Shown here piece by piece: positions 42,761-51,271 of a DNA stretch of 64,000 bases. Under the pieces are notes generated by a model. It made no database searches and was not told the DNA's origin. It was given only the letters and a program-made list of their open reading frames with translations. Each line of letters starts with the position of its first letter. Within the stretch, counting starts at the first letter, position 1. The DNA is taken from positions 3,020,001-3,084,000 of the forward strand of contig NZ_CP133017.1 of the NCBI RefSeq assembly GCF_030866765.1. Direction: 5' to 3'. Both the position numbers and the translations under genes were made by a program. The DNA is from Paenibacillus silvisoli. Lineage in GTDB: Bacteria; Bacillota; Bacilli; Paenibacillales; Paenibacillaceae.

Positions 42761-43732
42761 CTAAAGCGCGGTCACTTGAACGCGATCGACCATCGCGTCG
42801 ACCGCTTCGCGGCTCACTTGACCCGTGCCGGGCGACATCGCATTGACGGTGCCCGCCGCAATCGCGAGGCGCAGCGCGTCCGGCACGTCAAGCCCGAGCG
42901 AGCAGGCGACGGTCCAGCCCGCGACGAACGAGTCGCCGCTGCCTACGGCGTTGACGGCATCGATGGCGGGCGGGGCCGCCAGCCACAGCCGACCGTCCGG
43001 CAATGCCGCGAGGCAGCCCTCGCGTCCAAGCGATACAAGCAGCGCCTGCACGCCGTGCTCGCCAAGCTGGGCGGCAATGCGCCTCACGGCCGCTCGATCT
43101 CGCGGGTCCGCGTCGAAGCATTGCCGGAATTCCTCCTCATTCGGCTTCACCGTATGCGGACCGCTCGAGAGCGCAAGCTTCAGCGGCATGCCGCTCGTAT
43201 CCAGCACCGCATGAGCTCCGGCTTCGCGAGCCTTCGCAGCAAGCTGCGCATAGAACGCTTCGCCAAGCCCGCGCGGCAAGCTGCCCGACAGCGTCAGCCA
43301 TTGGCCCGGCTTGCACATCTCCGCCCACAATGCCATGAATTCCGCTTTCTCAGCTGCCGCTATTTCAGGTCCCGGCTCCAGAATCTCCGTGGATTGACCG
43401 GCGCTTTCGTCGATGATATTCAAGCAAACCCGCGTTTCCTGCGCGACCGCCACCATCTGATGGCGCAGCGCAATCTCATCCAGCTTGCGCATAATCCAAG
43501 CCCCGTTCCCGCCGCCCGCGAACCCGGTCGCCAGCACGGAAGCGCCGAGCGCATGGGCGACGCGGGCAACGTTCAGCCCTTTGCCGCCCGCCGTGGCGTC
43601 GGCTTGAACGGCGCGGCTCACGGCGCCGAGCCGGAAGCCGGGAACGAGCAGCCGCTTATCGATCGCGCTGTTCAAGGACACACAAATGATGGTCCGGTCC
43701 GTCTGTTCAACAACCATGCGATGGTCGTTCAT
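42761..43732 (-). CDS. PfkB-family kinase, 1-phosphofructokinase/tagatose-6-phosphate kinase-like
   Basis: A 323-residue kinase of the LacC/FruK subgroup. The opening CVSLNSAIDKRLLVPGF and GGKGLNVARVAHALG are typical of hexose-phosphate kinases, as are VKPNEEEFRQCF and the anion hole NAVGSGDSFVAG (about 250-261). This group makes fructose or tagatose 1,6-bisphosphate, the substrate of class II aldolases such as that at 9803, though the link is inferred. GGGAGG lies 8 bases before minus-strand ATG 43732; a longer frame upstream overlaps the next gene and is not used. Confidence 0.87.
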   Translation of the reverse strand: MNDHRMVVEQTDRTIICVSLNSAIDKRLLVPGFRLGAVSRAVQADATAGGKGLNVARVAHALGASVLATGFAGGGNGAWIMRKLDEIALRHQMVAVAQETRVCLNIIDESAGQSTEILEPGPEIAAAEKAEFMALWAEMCKPGQWLTLSGSLPRGLGEAFYAQLAAKAREAGAHAVLDTSGMPLKLALSSGPHTVKPNEEEFRQCFDADPRDRAAVRRIAAQLGEHGVQALLVSLGREGCLAALPDGRLWLAAPPAIDAVNAVGSGDSFVAGWTVACSLGLDVPDALRLAIAAGTVNAMSPGTGQVSREAVDAMVDRVQVTAL

Positions 43733-44688
43733 GCGAGCCGCCTCCCTTCCGGCCAAAACCGCGCCAAGCCTTCTAGCGTTACGCCGCCCGCGCCGCCAAT
43801 GGCCAGCGTTGACAGCGCTCCGCACGCATTGGCGTATTCCAGCGCATCGACATCGGTTAAGCCTCGAAGCTTAGCCGCAATGAAACCGGCATTGAACGAG
43901 TCGCCGGCTCCCGTCGTATCGACCGGATCGACGACGAACGGATCCGCAAACTCGACCCATCCGCCTTCGAACAAGCCGACCGAGCCGGCCGCGCCGCATT
44001 TCACGATAACGGTCCCGCGATCGGCAGGCAGGCGCCCGGGCAATTCCTCCAAAGAGCCCGCTTCGAAAATCCGCAGCGCTTCCTCCTCGCTCGGAATAAA
44101 CCAGTCCGTGTAAGCGAGCAGGGAGGTCAGCCGTTCACGATCCCAAGCCTCGGCAGGATCCCAGCCCGCATCGAAGGAGGTAGTAAGCCCATGCGCTTTC
44201 GCTAGCTTGAACAGTTCCAGCCAATGCGGCTGCATTTGCTCCTGCAGATAGTAGGAGCCGAAATGCAGGTGGGACGCATCGTTCAGCAGCTCGAGCGGAA
44301 AGATCTCGGGCGACACCGAACCGATCGAGCCCATGTACGTGAGCAAGGAACGATCGCTTCCATCGGTTAGCGAAAGCGTCACGCCGGTACGAGCCCGAAG
44401 GTCAACAACCACGTGCGTCACGTCCACGCCGAGCCGTTTCAGTTCACCGCAGCAGAAGCGGCCAAACTCATCGTCTCCGACAATGGAGACGAAGGACACC
44501 TCAAGTCCGAGCCCGGCAAGGCCTGCCGCCGCGATCGCCGACGACGAGCCGAGCGCCAGACGGAAATCCCGGACCAGCTTCTCCCGGTTCGGCTCCGGCT
44601 TGATGCTCGAATCCGCGAAAATCAAATCTACGTTCAATTCCCCGATGACGATCACTTTTTTGGACGATGCTGCTGGCAACAACGACAT
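43729..44688 (-). CDS. PfkB/ribokinase-family sugar kinase
   Basis: A 319-residue sugar kinase. The N-terminal VIVIGELNVDLIF is the family sugar-binding start, ALGSSSAIAAAGLAGLG replaces the glycine pair, and the ATP/anion-hole motif is VDTTGAGDSFNAGF (about 249-262). The substrate is unknown. Its stop overlaps the ATG of the downstream PfkB gene by 4 bases, and it lies 41 bases after the DUF4091 gene, forming a three-gene minus-strand operon. Confidence 0.88.
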   Translation of the reverse strand: MSLLPAASSKKVIVIGELNVDLIFADSSIKPEPNREKLVRDFRLALGSSSAIAAAGLAGLGLEVSFVSIVGDDEFGRFCCGELKRLGVDVTHVVVDLRARTGVTLSLTDGSDRSLLTYMGSIGSVSPEIFPLELLNDASHLHFGSYYLQEQMQPHWLELFKLAKAHGLTTSFDAGWDPAEAWDRERLTSLLAYTDWFIPSEEEALRIFEAGSLEELPGRLPADRGTVIVKCGAAGSVGLFEGGWVEFADPFVVDPVDTTGAGDSFNAGFIAAKLRGLTDVDALEYANACGALSTLAIGGAGGVTLEGLARFWPEGRRLA

Positions 44689-44729
44689 GGAGAAGCCTCC
44701 GTTTCGGATTTCGATGATCGGATTTCCCG

Positions 44730-46502
44730 TTAAATGGTTTGAACGTCCACAGCCGAAGCTGCTATCAATTCCGCCGCTTGCTTACGATATTCGTCCCACT
44801 TGCCGCCGCAGGAAGACCACGAGGCTTGTTCCCCAACAATGGTTTCATGCATGCCGGCCGGCACCGCTTCGCGCGCGATGGCGTCCGCCGCCGCCTTTTG
44901 CCCGCGCTGCTCCGCGAGCCACAAATATTCGTAGTCTTGAATGCCGCGCCGCAAATTTTTCATGCGGATGGAGCTGATCGGCCCGTCGATGCCGCGGTCC
45001 TGCTCGCGGAAGAACGGCTCCCGGCCCGGGTAGAACAATATGCCGTCACCGTTTCCGAAATGCACGCCGTCTTCGCCGTAATAGGCCGCTTCGTTTTTCG
45101 CGACGTACATGAACGTAACCGCATAGCTATACACGTTCTGATGCCACCGCCCGCGCGGTCCTTGATGGTTATGCTTCCAATGCGTGCCATGCCAAACGAA
45201 GTAGCCTTCGATGCCATACCGATAGCGAAGCCACGAATTGACCCGCATGTCGACCGCTTCCGACTCCAGGATCAACGAGCCGTGATAAGGCCGGTAGCCA
45301 TTGTAAAACCAAAGCTTCTCGCCGGTTGCCCGACGATGCGCCATCGATTCCGGATCGATCTTATGCGCGCACCAAATATCGATGGCGTCTTCGATTTCCG
45401 GCGTATAGCACCGCGTCGTCAATAGAGGGAGCCGCTTGCCTTCGCCGGCGGACGCGTGGATATTGCGAGCCTGTTCCAGAATCCATTCGTATTTGGCGGG
45501 AAGCGGCTCGTCGATCAAATAGCAGAAGTAAACGCCGGGCCAATTCAGCTCTTCAAAGTACCTCACCCACTTGTCCGCCTCGCGCTGCATCTTTTCCGGT
45601 TCGCTGCCGAGTACCGAAGCGCCGTACATCCCGATCGGAAACACGCCTTCTCCGACGCCTTCCCCGGGTCCTTCATAGCCATTCGCCTTCGTGAAGAACG
45701 ACCCGTCCAAGTATGGCGCGTAGGCTTCCAGCCGCTCGGCATCGAAAGGCTTCCCATGGACATCGGAGCCGACCAGGTCGAAGCGGTGCCGATGCGCCAT
45801 CCGCCTAAACCGGTCCCGAATGTCCGGCGTATCCGGGTAGTATTCGGACACTTCGCTCGCATACACGAAGGTGACCGAATGGTTCTCGTCCGGCAGCGCA
45901 AAATCATAGAGCTGCAGCTCGACCGGTAATCGAGCGACCAGCTCTTCACCGCAGCGCACATCCACAGCACCCCGATAGATCCCTGGCTTCAACGACTCCT
46001 CGCGCGGAATATACACATCGATCCAGAAGCCTTGATTGGAGCGGGACGCCACCCGGACGGGCTGTCCGCCGAGTCGCGGCTTGGCGTCGGCAGGAATAAG
46101 CGCATCCGGAATCCAGCCGGACTGGTGGAGCGGCGGTGCGGATTCCTCGTAGAACCATTGAGGCGCCGTGCCGAGATCGGGGGAGACGTACAAATAATGC
46201 TGCGTAAACACTTCGATCCGCCGGCCAACCGTGTTACTCGGATCTCCATCGAGCGTGGCGGCATTCTCAATCCGGCAATCCCCGATTTCCGAATGGACAA
46301 GCCCGGACATCTCGACATAGAGGCCGGATACCTCCGCGGTGCCTGCTTCCACGATCACCTGAAACGCGACCGTCTCGTTTCTAGCCCCGAACAAACGAAT
46401 CGTGCTGCCATCCCATACGCTGTTGCCGTTTTTATTCGGATTCGCCAAATCCTCCTTCAATACCTTTTCGCCGTCGTTCACGGCCCACACCGAAAGCTCC
46501 AT
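44730..46502 (-). CDS. DUF4091 glycoside-hydrolase-like protein
   Basis: A 590-residue cytoplasmic protein related to DUF4091/GH123-type enzymes. An N-terminal beta-sandwich (about 1-200) precedes a TIM-barrel-like region with YFCYLIDEPLPAKYEWILEQ (Asp-Glu pair about residue 346), DIWCAHKIDPE, YFVWHGTHWKHN, and a C-terminal helix YEYLWLAEQRG. GH123 members are beta-N-acetylgalactosaminidases, which would suit the locus, but DUF4091 activity in general is not established. AAGGAG lies upstream of the ATG. First gene of the minus-strand operon with two kinases. Confidence 0.78.
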   Translation of the reverse strand: MELSVWAVNDGEKVLKEDLANPNKNGNSVWDGSTIRLFGARNETVAFQVIVEAGTAEVSGLYVEMSGLVHSEIGDCRIENAATLDGDPSNTVGRRIEVFTQHYLYVSPDLGTAPQWFYEESAPPLHQSGWIPDALIPADAKPRLGGQPVRVASRSNQGFWIDVYIPREESLKPGIYRGAVDVRCGEELVARLPVELQLYDFALPDENHSVTFVYASEVSEYYPDTPDIRDRFRRMAHRHRFDLVGSDVHGKPFDAERLEAYAPYLDGSFFTKANGYEGPGEGVGEGVFPIGMYGASVLGSEPEKMQREADKWVRYFEELNWPGVYFCYLIDEPLPAKYEWILEQARNIHASAGEGKRLPLLTTRCYTPEIEDAIDIWCAHKIDPESMAHRRATGEKLWFYNGYRPYHGSLILESEAVDMRVNSWLRYRYGIEGYFVWHGTHWKHNHQGPRGRWHQNVYSYAVTFMYVAKNEAAYYGEDGVHFGNGDGILFYPGREPFFREQDRGIDGPISSIRMKNLRRGIQDYEYLWLAEQRGQKAAADAIAREAVPAGMHETIVGEQASWSSCGGKWDEYRKQAAELIAASAVDVQTI

Positions 46503-46587
46503 TCGGGATCAACTCCTTCTATAATTAACCGCTATCATTATTGTGCGCCTTTGCAGAACAAAGGGAAACTGTAGGAATTTCGCATGG

Positions 46588-46679
46588 TTCACGAATTTAC
46601 CGTATCTTTACTAGTCGCTTTTTTCAGTTCTTCACGAATTTTACGGCCAGCACAAAATAAATGAACGAGTGAAAAAAGC
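46588..46679. promoter_or_regulatory. Repeats in divergent control region (46503-46751)
   Basis: TTCACGAATTT occurs at 46588-46598 and again at 46631-46641 (43 bases apart, same orientation), the arrangement AraC proteins use. GCTTTTTTCA at 46617-46626 and its inverse TGAAAAAAGC at 46670-46679 form a perfect inverted pair. The 249-base gap holds no gene I can support and separates the minus-strand DUF4091 operon from the plus-strand importer operon. Confidence 0.45.
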
Positions 46680-46751
46680 AGCAATTTCCACGGCTATCCG
46701 GCATCCGTTAAAGTGAAATCAGCTAGACCGATACGAAAGGGAGGCTGGACG

Positions 46752-47555
46752 ATGAAATTGGCATTTTCTACGCTGGGCTGTCCGACTTGGAGCTGGGAGA
46801 AAATTTTGAAGGAAGCATCGGGGCTTGGGTACGACGGCATCGAAATCCGCGGCATCGAAACGGAAATGGCGCTTCATAAATGTACGCCGTTTCTGCCGGG
46901 AAATATCGAGCGATCCATTCAACAAGTGAAAGAACACGGCTTGAAAATCATTTGCCTGGATACGTCCTGCGTCTTTCACGATCCGGCGAAGCTCGACGCA
47001 TCGATCGAAGAGGGGAAAGCAGCGATAGACTTGGCGGTCAAGCTGGGCGTTCCTTACATACGCGTATTCGGGGATGCGATTCCGAACAAAGACGACCGCA
47101 AGGAAACGATCGCGCAGGTAGCAAAGGGCTGGCAGGCGGTTTGCCGTCACGCGGAAGGCAAGGGCGTCCATGTCCTTATCGAAACGCACGGCGATTTCTC
47201 CGATTCCCGCACGCTGCTGGAAGTCATCGATCTAGTGGACAGCAGCGCGCTCGGCGTGCTCTGGGACATCAACAATCCGTATAAGTACGGAGACGGCGAA
47301 CCGCTTGACGTCACCTACGAACGGTTAGGCCGCTACATCAAGCATACGCATATCAAGGATACGAAGGGCTCGGATATGCACGGACAAATTACGTTAGCCG
47401 GCGAAGGCGACGTGCCGATCCGCGAATGCATACAGCTGCTTGCCGAGAGAGGGTACGAGGGCTGGCTGTCCTTTGAATGGGAGAAACGGTGGGTGCCGGA
47501 AATCGCGGAGCCTGAAGTCGCGTTCCCGCAGTTCATCCGCTATATGAAACAATAG
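46752..47555 (+). CDS. Sugar phosphate isomerase/epimerase (AP endonuclease family 2 fold)
   Basis: A 267-residue TIM-barrel protein. The metal-site residues are readable: Glu in DGIEIRGIE, Glu and His in HVLIETHGDF, Asp in LGVLWDINNPYKYG, His in YIKHTHIKDT and Glu in GWLSFEWEKRW. It opens the sugar-import operon; GGGAGG lies 8 bases before the ATG at 46752. Of the three isomerase-type proteins in the window it is the most conventional. Substrate unknown. Confidence 0.87.
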   Translation: MKLAFSTLGCPTWSWEKILKEASGLGYDGIEIRGIETEMALHKCTPFLPGNIERSIQQVKEHGLKIICLDTSCVFHDPAKLDASIEEGKAAIDLAVKLGVPYIRVFGDAIPNKDDRKETIAQVAKGWQAVCRHAEGKGVHVLIETHGDFSDSRTLLEVIDLVDSSALGVLWDINNPYKYGDGEPLDVTYERLGRYIKHTHIKDTKGSDMHGQITLAGEGDVPIRECIQLLAERGYEGWLSFEWEKRWVPEIAEPEVAFPQFIRYMKQ

Positions 47556-47592
47556 AACACGCATCCAATTCGAAGCAGGGAGGGGAAGCAGC

Positions 47593-48555
47593 ATGGCAAC
47601 AACATCCGTGGAAGCCAGTAAAACGGTGATCGAACGAAAAAAAGCGCCGGCCAAGTCGCTTGCCACCCGCCTATTCCGGGAGCGCTACGGATTTCTTCTC
47701 TTGCTGCCGGGGCTCTTGTACTTCATCTGGTTCCGGTACGTCCCGATGCTGGGCAACATTATCGCGTTCGAGGATTACAGTCCGTTCAAAGGGTTTCTTC
47801 ACAGCGATTGGGTCGGGCTGAAGCATTTCAAGCGCATCTTCGAGGATGCGGAAGTGATTCGGGTGCTGTGGAATACGCTCTGGCTTTCATTTCTGCAGAT
47901 CGCCTTTGCCTTCCCGGTGCCGATCGTTCTCGCTTTGATGCTCAATGAGGTTAAGAACCAACGAATCAAACGCATTATTCAATCCGTCGTCTATCTGCCT
48001 CACTTTCTTTCTTGGGTTGTCGTCGTCGGGATCGTCACGATCTTCCTGAAGACGGAAGGCATCGTCAACAAAGGTCTGGACTTCGCCTTCGGCATGGAGG
48101 CAATCCCGTTCCTCCAGCAGCCGGGCTGGTTCATGCCGCTCATCGTGCTGGAGGTCATCTGGAAGGAAGCGGGCTGGGGCACGATTATTTTCCTGGCCGC
48201 GCTTGCGGGCGTCAATCCGACGCTGTACGAAGCGGCGATCGTGGACGGCGCGAACCGGTGGCGTCAGCTGTGGCATATTACGCTCCCGGCTATTCGGGGC
48301 ACGATTATCATTCTCTTGATTTTGCGGCTCGGCAGCGTGCTGGATTCCGGCTTTACGCAAATCTTCCTCATGCTGAATCCGTTCACGATGGACGTCGGAA
48401 ACGTGCTGGACACGTTCGTTTACTTCAAGGGGATCCAGCAGTCCGACTTCAGCTTCGGTACGGCGGTCGGGTTGTTTAAAGGGCTTGTCGGCCTGGTGCT
48501 TATACTAGCGGCCAATAAGATTGCCAAGAAGTTCGGCGAAGACGGCGTATTTTAA
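47593..48555 (+). CDS. Sugar ABC transporter permease, LplB type
   Basis: A 320-residue inner-membrane subunit of a carbohydrate importer (CUT1 family). Six membrane segments; the first begins near LLLLPGLLYFIWFRYVPMLG, which is typical of LplB proteins. The cytoplasmic EAA loop, contacting the ATPase, reads YEAAIVDGANRWRQLWHITLP. It lies 37 bases after the isomerase and 23 bases before the partner permease. No ATPase gene is present, as is usual: a shared MsmX-type ATPase elsewhere probably energises it. Confidence 0.93.
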   Translation: MATTSVEASKTVIERKKAPAKSLATRLFRERYGFLLLLPGLLYFIWFRYVPMLGNIIAFEDYSPFKGFLHSDWVGLKHFKRIFEDAEVIRVLWNTLWLSFLQIAFAFPVPIVLALMLNEVKNQRIKRIIQSVVYLPHFLSWVVVVGIVTIFLKTEGIVNKGLDFAFGMEAIPFLQQPGWFMPLIVLEVIWKEAGWGTIIFLAALAGVNPTLYEAAIVDGANRWRQLWHITLPAIRGTIIILLILRLGSVLDSGFTQIFLMLNPFTMDVGNVLDTFVYFKGIQQSDFSFGTAVGLFKGLVGLVLILAANKIAKKFGEDGVF

Positions 48556-48578
48556 TCAAAGGGAGGAGCTGGCGAGCC

Positions 48579-49466
48579 ATGCCGATCAAACGAACGTTGT
48601 CGGATCGCATTACGGACGGCATCAATTTGCTGCTGCTGCTGGTGCTGTCGTTTGTGATGGTATTTCCGTTCTACTATATTACCGCGGTTTCGTTCTCTTC
48701 CTATCAGGAGTACATGAATACCGAGCTTCTGCTGTTCCCGAAAAATTGGGTGCTGGACGCGTACCGGTTCATCTTCGACTCCAAAGAGTTTATCCGGTCC
48801 ATCGGCGTAACGGTGTACATTACGGTCGTCGGTTCAATCGTCAGTCTGCTCCTCACGTCCACCATGGCTTTCGCTTTGACCCGAAGGTTATGGGGGCAGC
48901 GGTTCTATCTCTTCCTCGTGCTGTTTACGTTCATCTTCGGCGCGGGCATGATCCCGACGTATCTGATCGTCAAAGCGACGGGGCTTATCGACTCCTACTG
49001 GTCGCTCATCATTCCGGACGCCATCAGCTCCTTTAACCTGATCGTCATGCGCCAGTTCTTCATGAGCATTCCGGAGGAGCTGAACGAAGCCGCCGTCATC
49101 GACGGCGCGAACGATTGGCAAATCTATACGCGCATTATTCTCCCGCTGTCCAAACCGGCGCTTGCCGCCTTCGGCTTGTTTTACGCGGTCGGTCAATGGA
49201 ACACGTACTTCAATGCCATCCTGTATTTGAATGACCCGGCAAAATGGACCGTACAGGTCATCTTGAGGCAAATCGTCATCTTGGATGACGCGGCCAATAC
49301 CCTTGCCAGCGCCGCTCGCGAAGCCGCGAGATCGGCCCATCTGCCTCCGCCGGAGACGATCGGCATGGCTGCCATTATTTTGGCGACGATTCCGATTCTG
49401 ATCGTGTATCCGTTTCTGCAAAAGCATTTTGCCAAGGGGGTGATGCTGGGCTCGGTAAAAGGTTAA
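48579..49466 (+). CDS. Sugar ABC transporter permease, YtcP/LplC type
   Basis: A 295-residue permease, partner of the preceding one. Six membrane segments starting at LLLLLVLSFVMVFPFYYI. The EAA loop is NEAAVIDGANDWQIYTRIILPLSKPALAA. The long insert SAAREAARSAHLPPPETIGMAA and the final KHFAKGVMLGSVKG are typical of the YtcP/LplC group. GGGAGGAG precedes the ATG. Confidence 0.93.
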   Translation: MPIKRTLSDRITDGINLLLLLVLSFVMVFPFYYITAVSFSSYQEYMNTELLLFPKNWVLDAYRFIFDSKEFIRSIGVTVYITVVGSIVSLLLTSTMAFALTRRLWGQRFYLFLVLFTFIFGAGMIPTYLIVKATGLIDSYWSLIIPDAISSFNLIVMRQFFMSIPEELNEAAVIDGANDWQIYTRIILPLSKPALAAFGLFYAVGQWNTYFNAILYLNDPAKWTVQVILRQIVILDDAANTLASAAREAARSAHLPPPETIGMAAIILATIPILIVYPFLQKHFAKGVMLGSVKG

Positions 49467-49533
49467 AATGCGGGATTGTAATTGCGTCCAGATTCGGCAT
49501 ACCATTAAGAGGGATACTAGGGAGGGGCTAAAC

Positions 49534-51177
49534 ATGAAAACGAAAAAGCTCGCGACACTGTTGGCAGCCGTAAGTATCATGACCGGGCTAACCGGATGCG
49601 GCGGCTCGAACGACAACAACAACAAACCTGCAAACACCGCCGAACAGACCGATTCCAGCAATACGCCGGCAACGAACGCGGCCGAGAACGAGCCGGCGGC
49701 AACGAACCAGCAGCCTGCGGCCGAAGAGAAGAAGAACTTCGAAATTTCCACGATTCAAGGCACGTGGGCCAGCCCGCTTCCGGATCCGAACGGCAACGGC
49801 GCGAAGATGATCAACGAGAAGTTTAACGTCGATCTCAAGACGCAATTCGTGCCGTATGACGAATATGCGAACAAGCTGCCTGTCGTCATGGCAGCCGGCG
49901 ATCTGCCGGATCTGATCGGCATGGAAGGCGTTGACGCCAACTTCGTCAAGTGGGCGAAGCAGGGCGCGTTCCTCCCGCTGAACGATTACATCGACAAATA
50001 CGATGCGATCAAGAGCATTCCGAAGAACGTCTGGGATGCCGTGACGGTTGACGGCAAGATTTACGCAATTCCCAACTATTTCCCTTCCAAGTACGGCAAG
50101 AAGCCGATCATCCGCCAAGACTGGCTGAACAATCTCGGCTTGTCGATGCCGACCACCTACGATGAACTGAAGAAAGTGGCGATCGCTTTCGCCAAGAACG
50201 ATCCGGACAAGAACGGCAAGAACGATACGCTCGGTCTCGGCCTGGCCAAGTCGATCGTATACGGCGCATGGATGGGAGCGGAGTGGGACAGCGGCTGGTA
50301 TAACAAGAACGAGAACGGCCAGCTCATTCCGGGCAATATCTCCGAAGGCTTCAAGAAGCAGGTTACGCTGCTGAACGATCTTTATAAAGAAGGCGCGATC
50401 AGCAAGGACTGGGCCGTTACGAAGTCGGCTGACGTCCGCAAAGATTTCTTCGCCGGCAAAATCGGTATTTTCTACGAGCAGCCGTACGATATTTCCGAAA
50501 CGCGCTTCAAGACGTTGAAGGAAACGAATCCTACCGCCGAGCTCGCGGTCATTCCTCCATTCGCTCAGGACGACGGCCAACAAGGCTTCATGGGCTTGCC
50601 GGGCTATTACGAGCTGCACAGCTTGAACGCGAAGCTGGCGGACGATCCGGAGAAGATCGATCGCATTCTTGAAATGATCAACTATTTCATGACGTTCATT
50701 CCGGTCGATCAGCGCAACGATCAAAATCCGGAGTACGACTGGCAGTACGGCGGCGTAGGCAAAGGCTACAACATGGAGAACGGCGTTGCCCTCGGCATCG
50801 ACGGCGCGTTCAGCGAAATGCCTACGACGTATTTCGGCATCCGTTACTGGGCGCCAACGGATGAAGATACGCAGCCGGCGATGGTGCTGCAGGATCCGTT
50901 CACGAAAGGGTTCGTACAATCGGCGGTCGATATGCTGAAGACGACGAAGACGTATTTGGATCCGGTCAACCGCATTCACTCCGACCTGCTGTACGCGAAA
51001 GTATCCGAGCTGGATCAGGTCGTGGCCGAGCATACGACGAAGATGATCGTCGGCCAAGAATCGATCAACGACTGGGATAAAATGGTTCAGGAATATTTGA
51101 AATCGGGCGGTCAAGAAATTATCGACCAAGTCAACCAGCTGCTGAACGATAACGGCATCGCTGGCGAGTGGAAATAA
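49534..51177 (+). CDS. Sugar ABC transporter solute-binding lipoprotein
   Basis: A 547-residue extracellular binding protein anchored by lipid. The signal peptide ends in the lipobox LTGC (Cys22), followed by an Asn/Thr/Ala-rich linker (about 25-70) and a large bilobal LplA/family-1 domain (WMGAEWDSGWY, GIFYEQPYDISE). It catches the oligosaccharide and hands it to the two permeases. GGGAGGGG lies 9 bases before ATG 49534, chosen over the longer frame because the signal peptide starts there. A terminator follows. Confidence 0.93.
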   Translation: MKTKKLATLLAAVSIMTGLTGCGGSNDNNNKPANTAEQTDSSNTPATNAAENEPAATNQQPAAEEKKNFEISTIQGTWASPLPDPNGNGAKMINEKFNVDLKTQFVPYDEYANKLPVVMAAGDLPDLIGMEGVDANFVKWAKQGAFLPLNDYIDKYDAIKSIPKNVWDAVTVDGKIYAIPNYFPSKYGKKPIIRQDWLNNLGLSMPTTYDELKKVAIAFAKNDPDKNGKNDTLGLGLAKSIVYGAWMGAEWDSGWYNKNENGQLIPGNISEGFKKQVTLLNDLYKEGAISKDWAVTKSADVRKDFFAGKIGIFYEQPYDISETRFKTLKETNPTAELAVIPPFAQDDGQQGFMGLPGYYELHSLNAKLADDPEKIDRILEMINYFMTFIPVDQRNDQNPEYDWQYGGVGKGYNMENGVALGIDGAFSEMPTTYFGIRYWAPTDEDTQPAMVLQDPFTKGFVQSAVDMLKTTKTYLDPVNRIHSDLLYAKVSELDQVVAEHTTKMIVGQESINDWDKMVQEYLKSGGQEIIDQVNQLLNDNGIAGEWK

Positions 51178-51188
51178 CACTTCCTAGC

Positions 51189-51218
51189 AAGAGGGAGAGA
51201 GGAAACTCTCTCCCTCTT
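51189..51218 (+). terminator. Rho-independent terminator after the importer genes
   Basis: Perfect arms AAGAGGGAGAGAG and CTCTCTCCCTCTT with loop GAAA, followed by TGTAAT. The short T run suggests partial termination, allowing lower expression of the esterase and CysK-like genes downstream. Confidence 0.75.
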
Positions 51219-51271
51219 TGTAATCCGCTTGGAACAAGAGCAGATAGACGAAAGGAGCTGACGACTGGCTT

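Noticed and set aside
42596-44113. 505-codon plus-strand frame across the ClC end and two kinases
   Set aside because: Overlaps a terminator and two recognised PfkB genes on the other strand; no domain recognisable.
49588-51180. 530-codon minus-strand frame opposite the binding protein
   Set aside because: Antisense to a clear lipoprotein; composition is that of a shadow frame.
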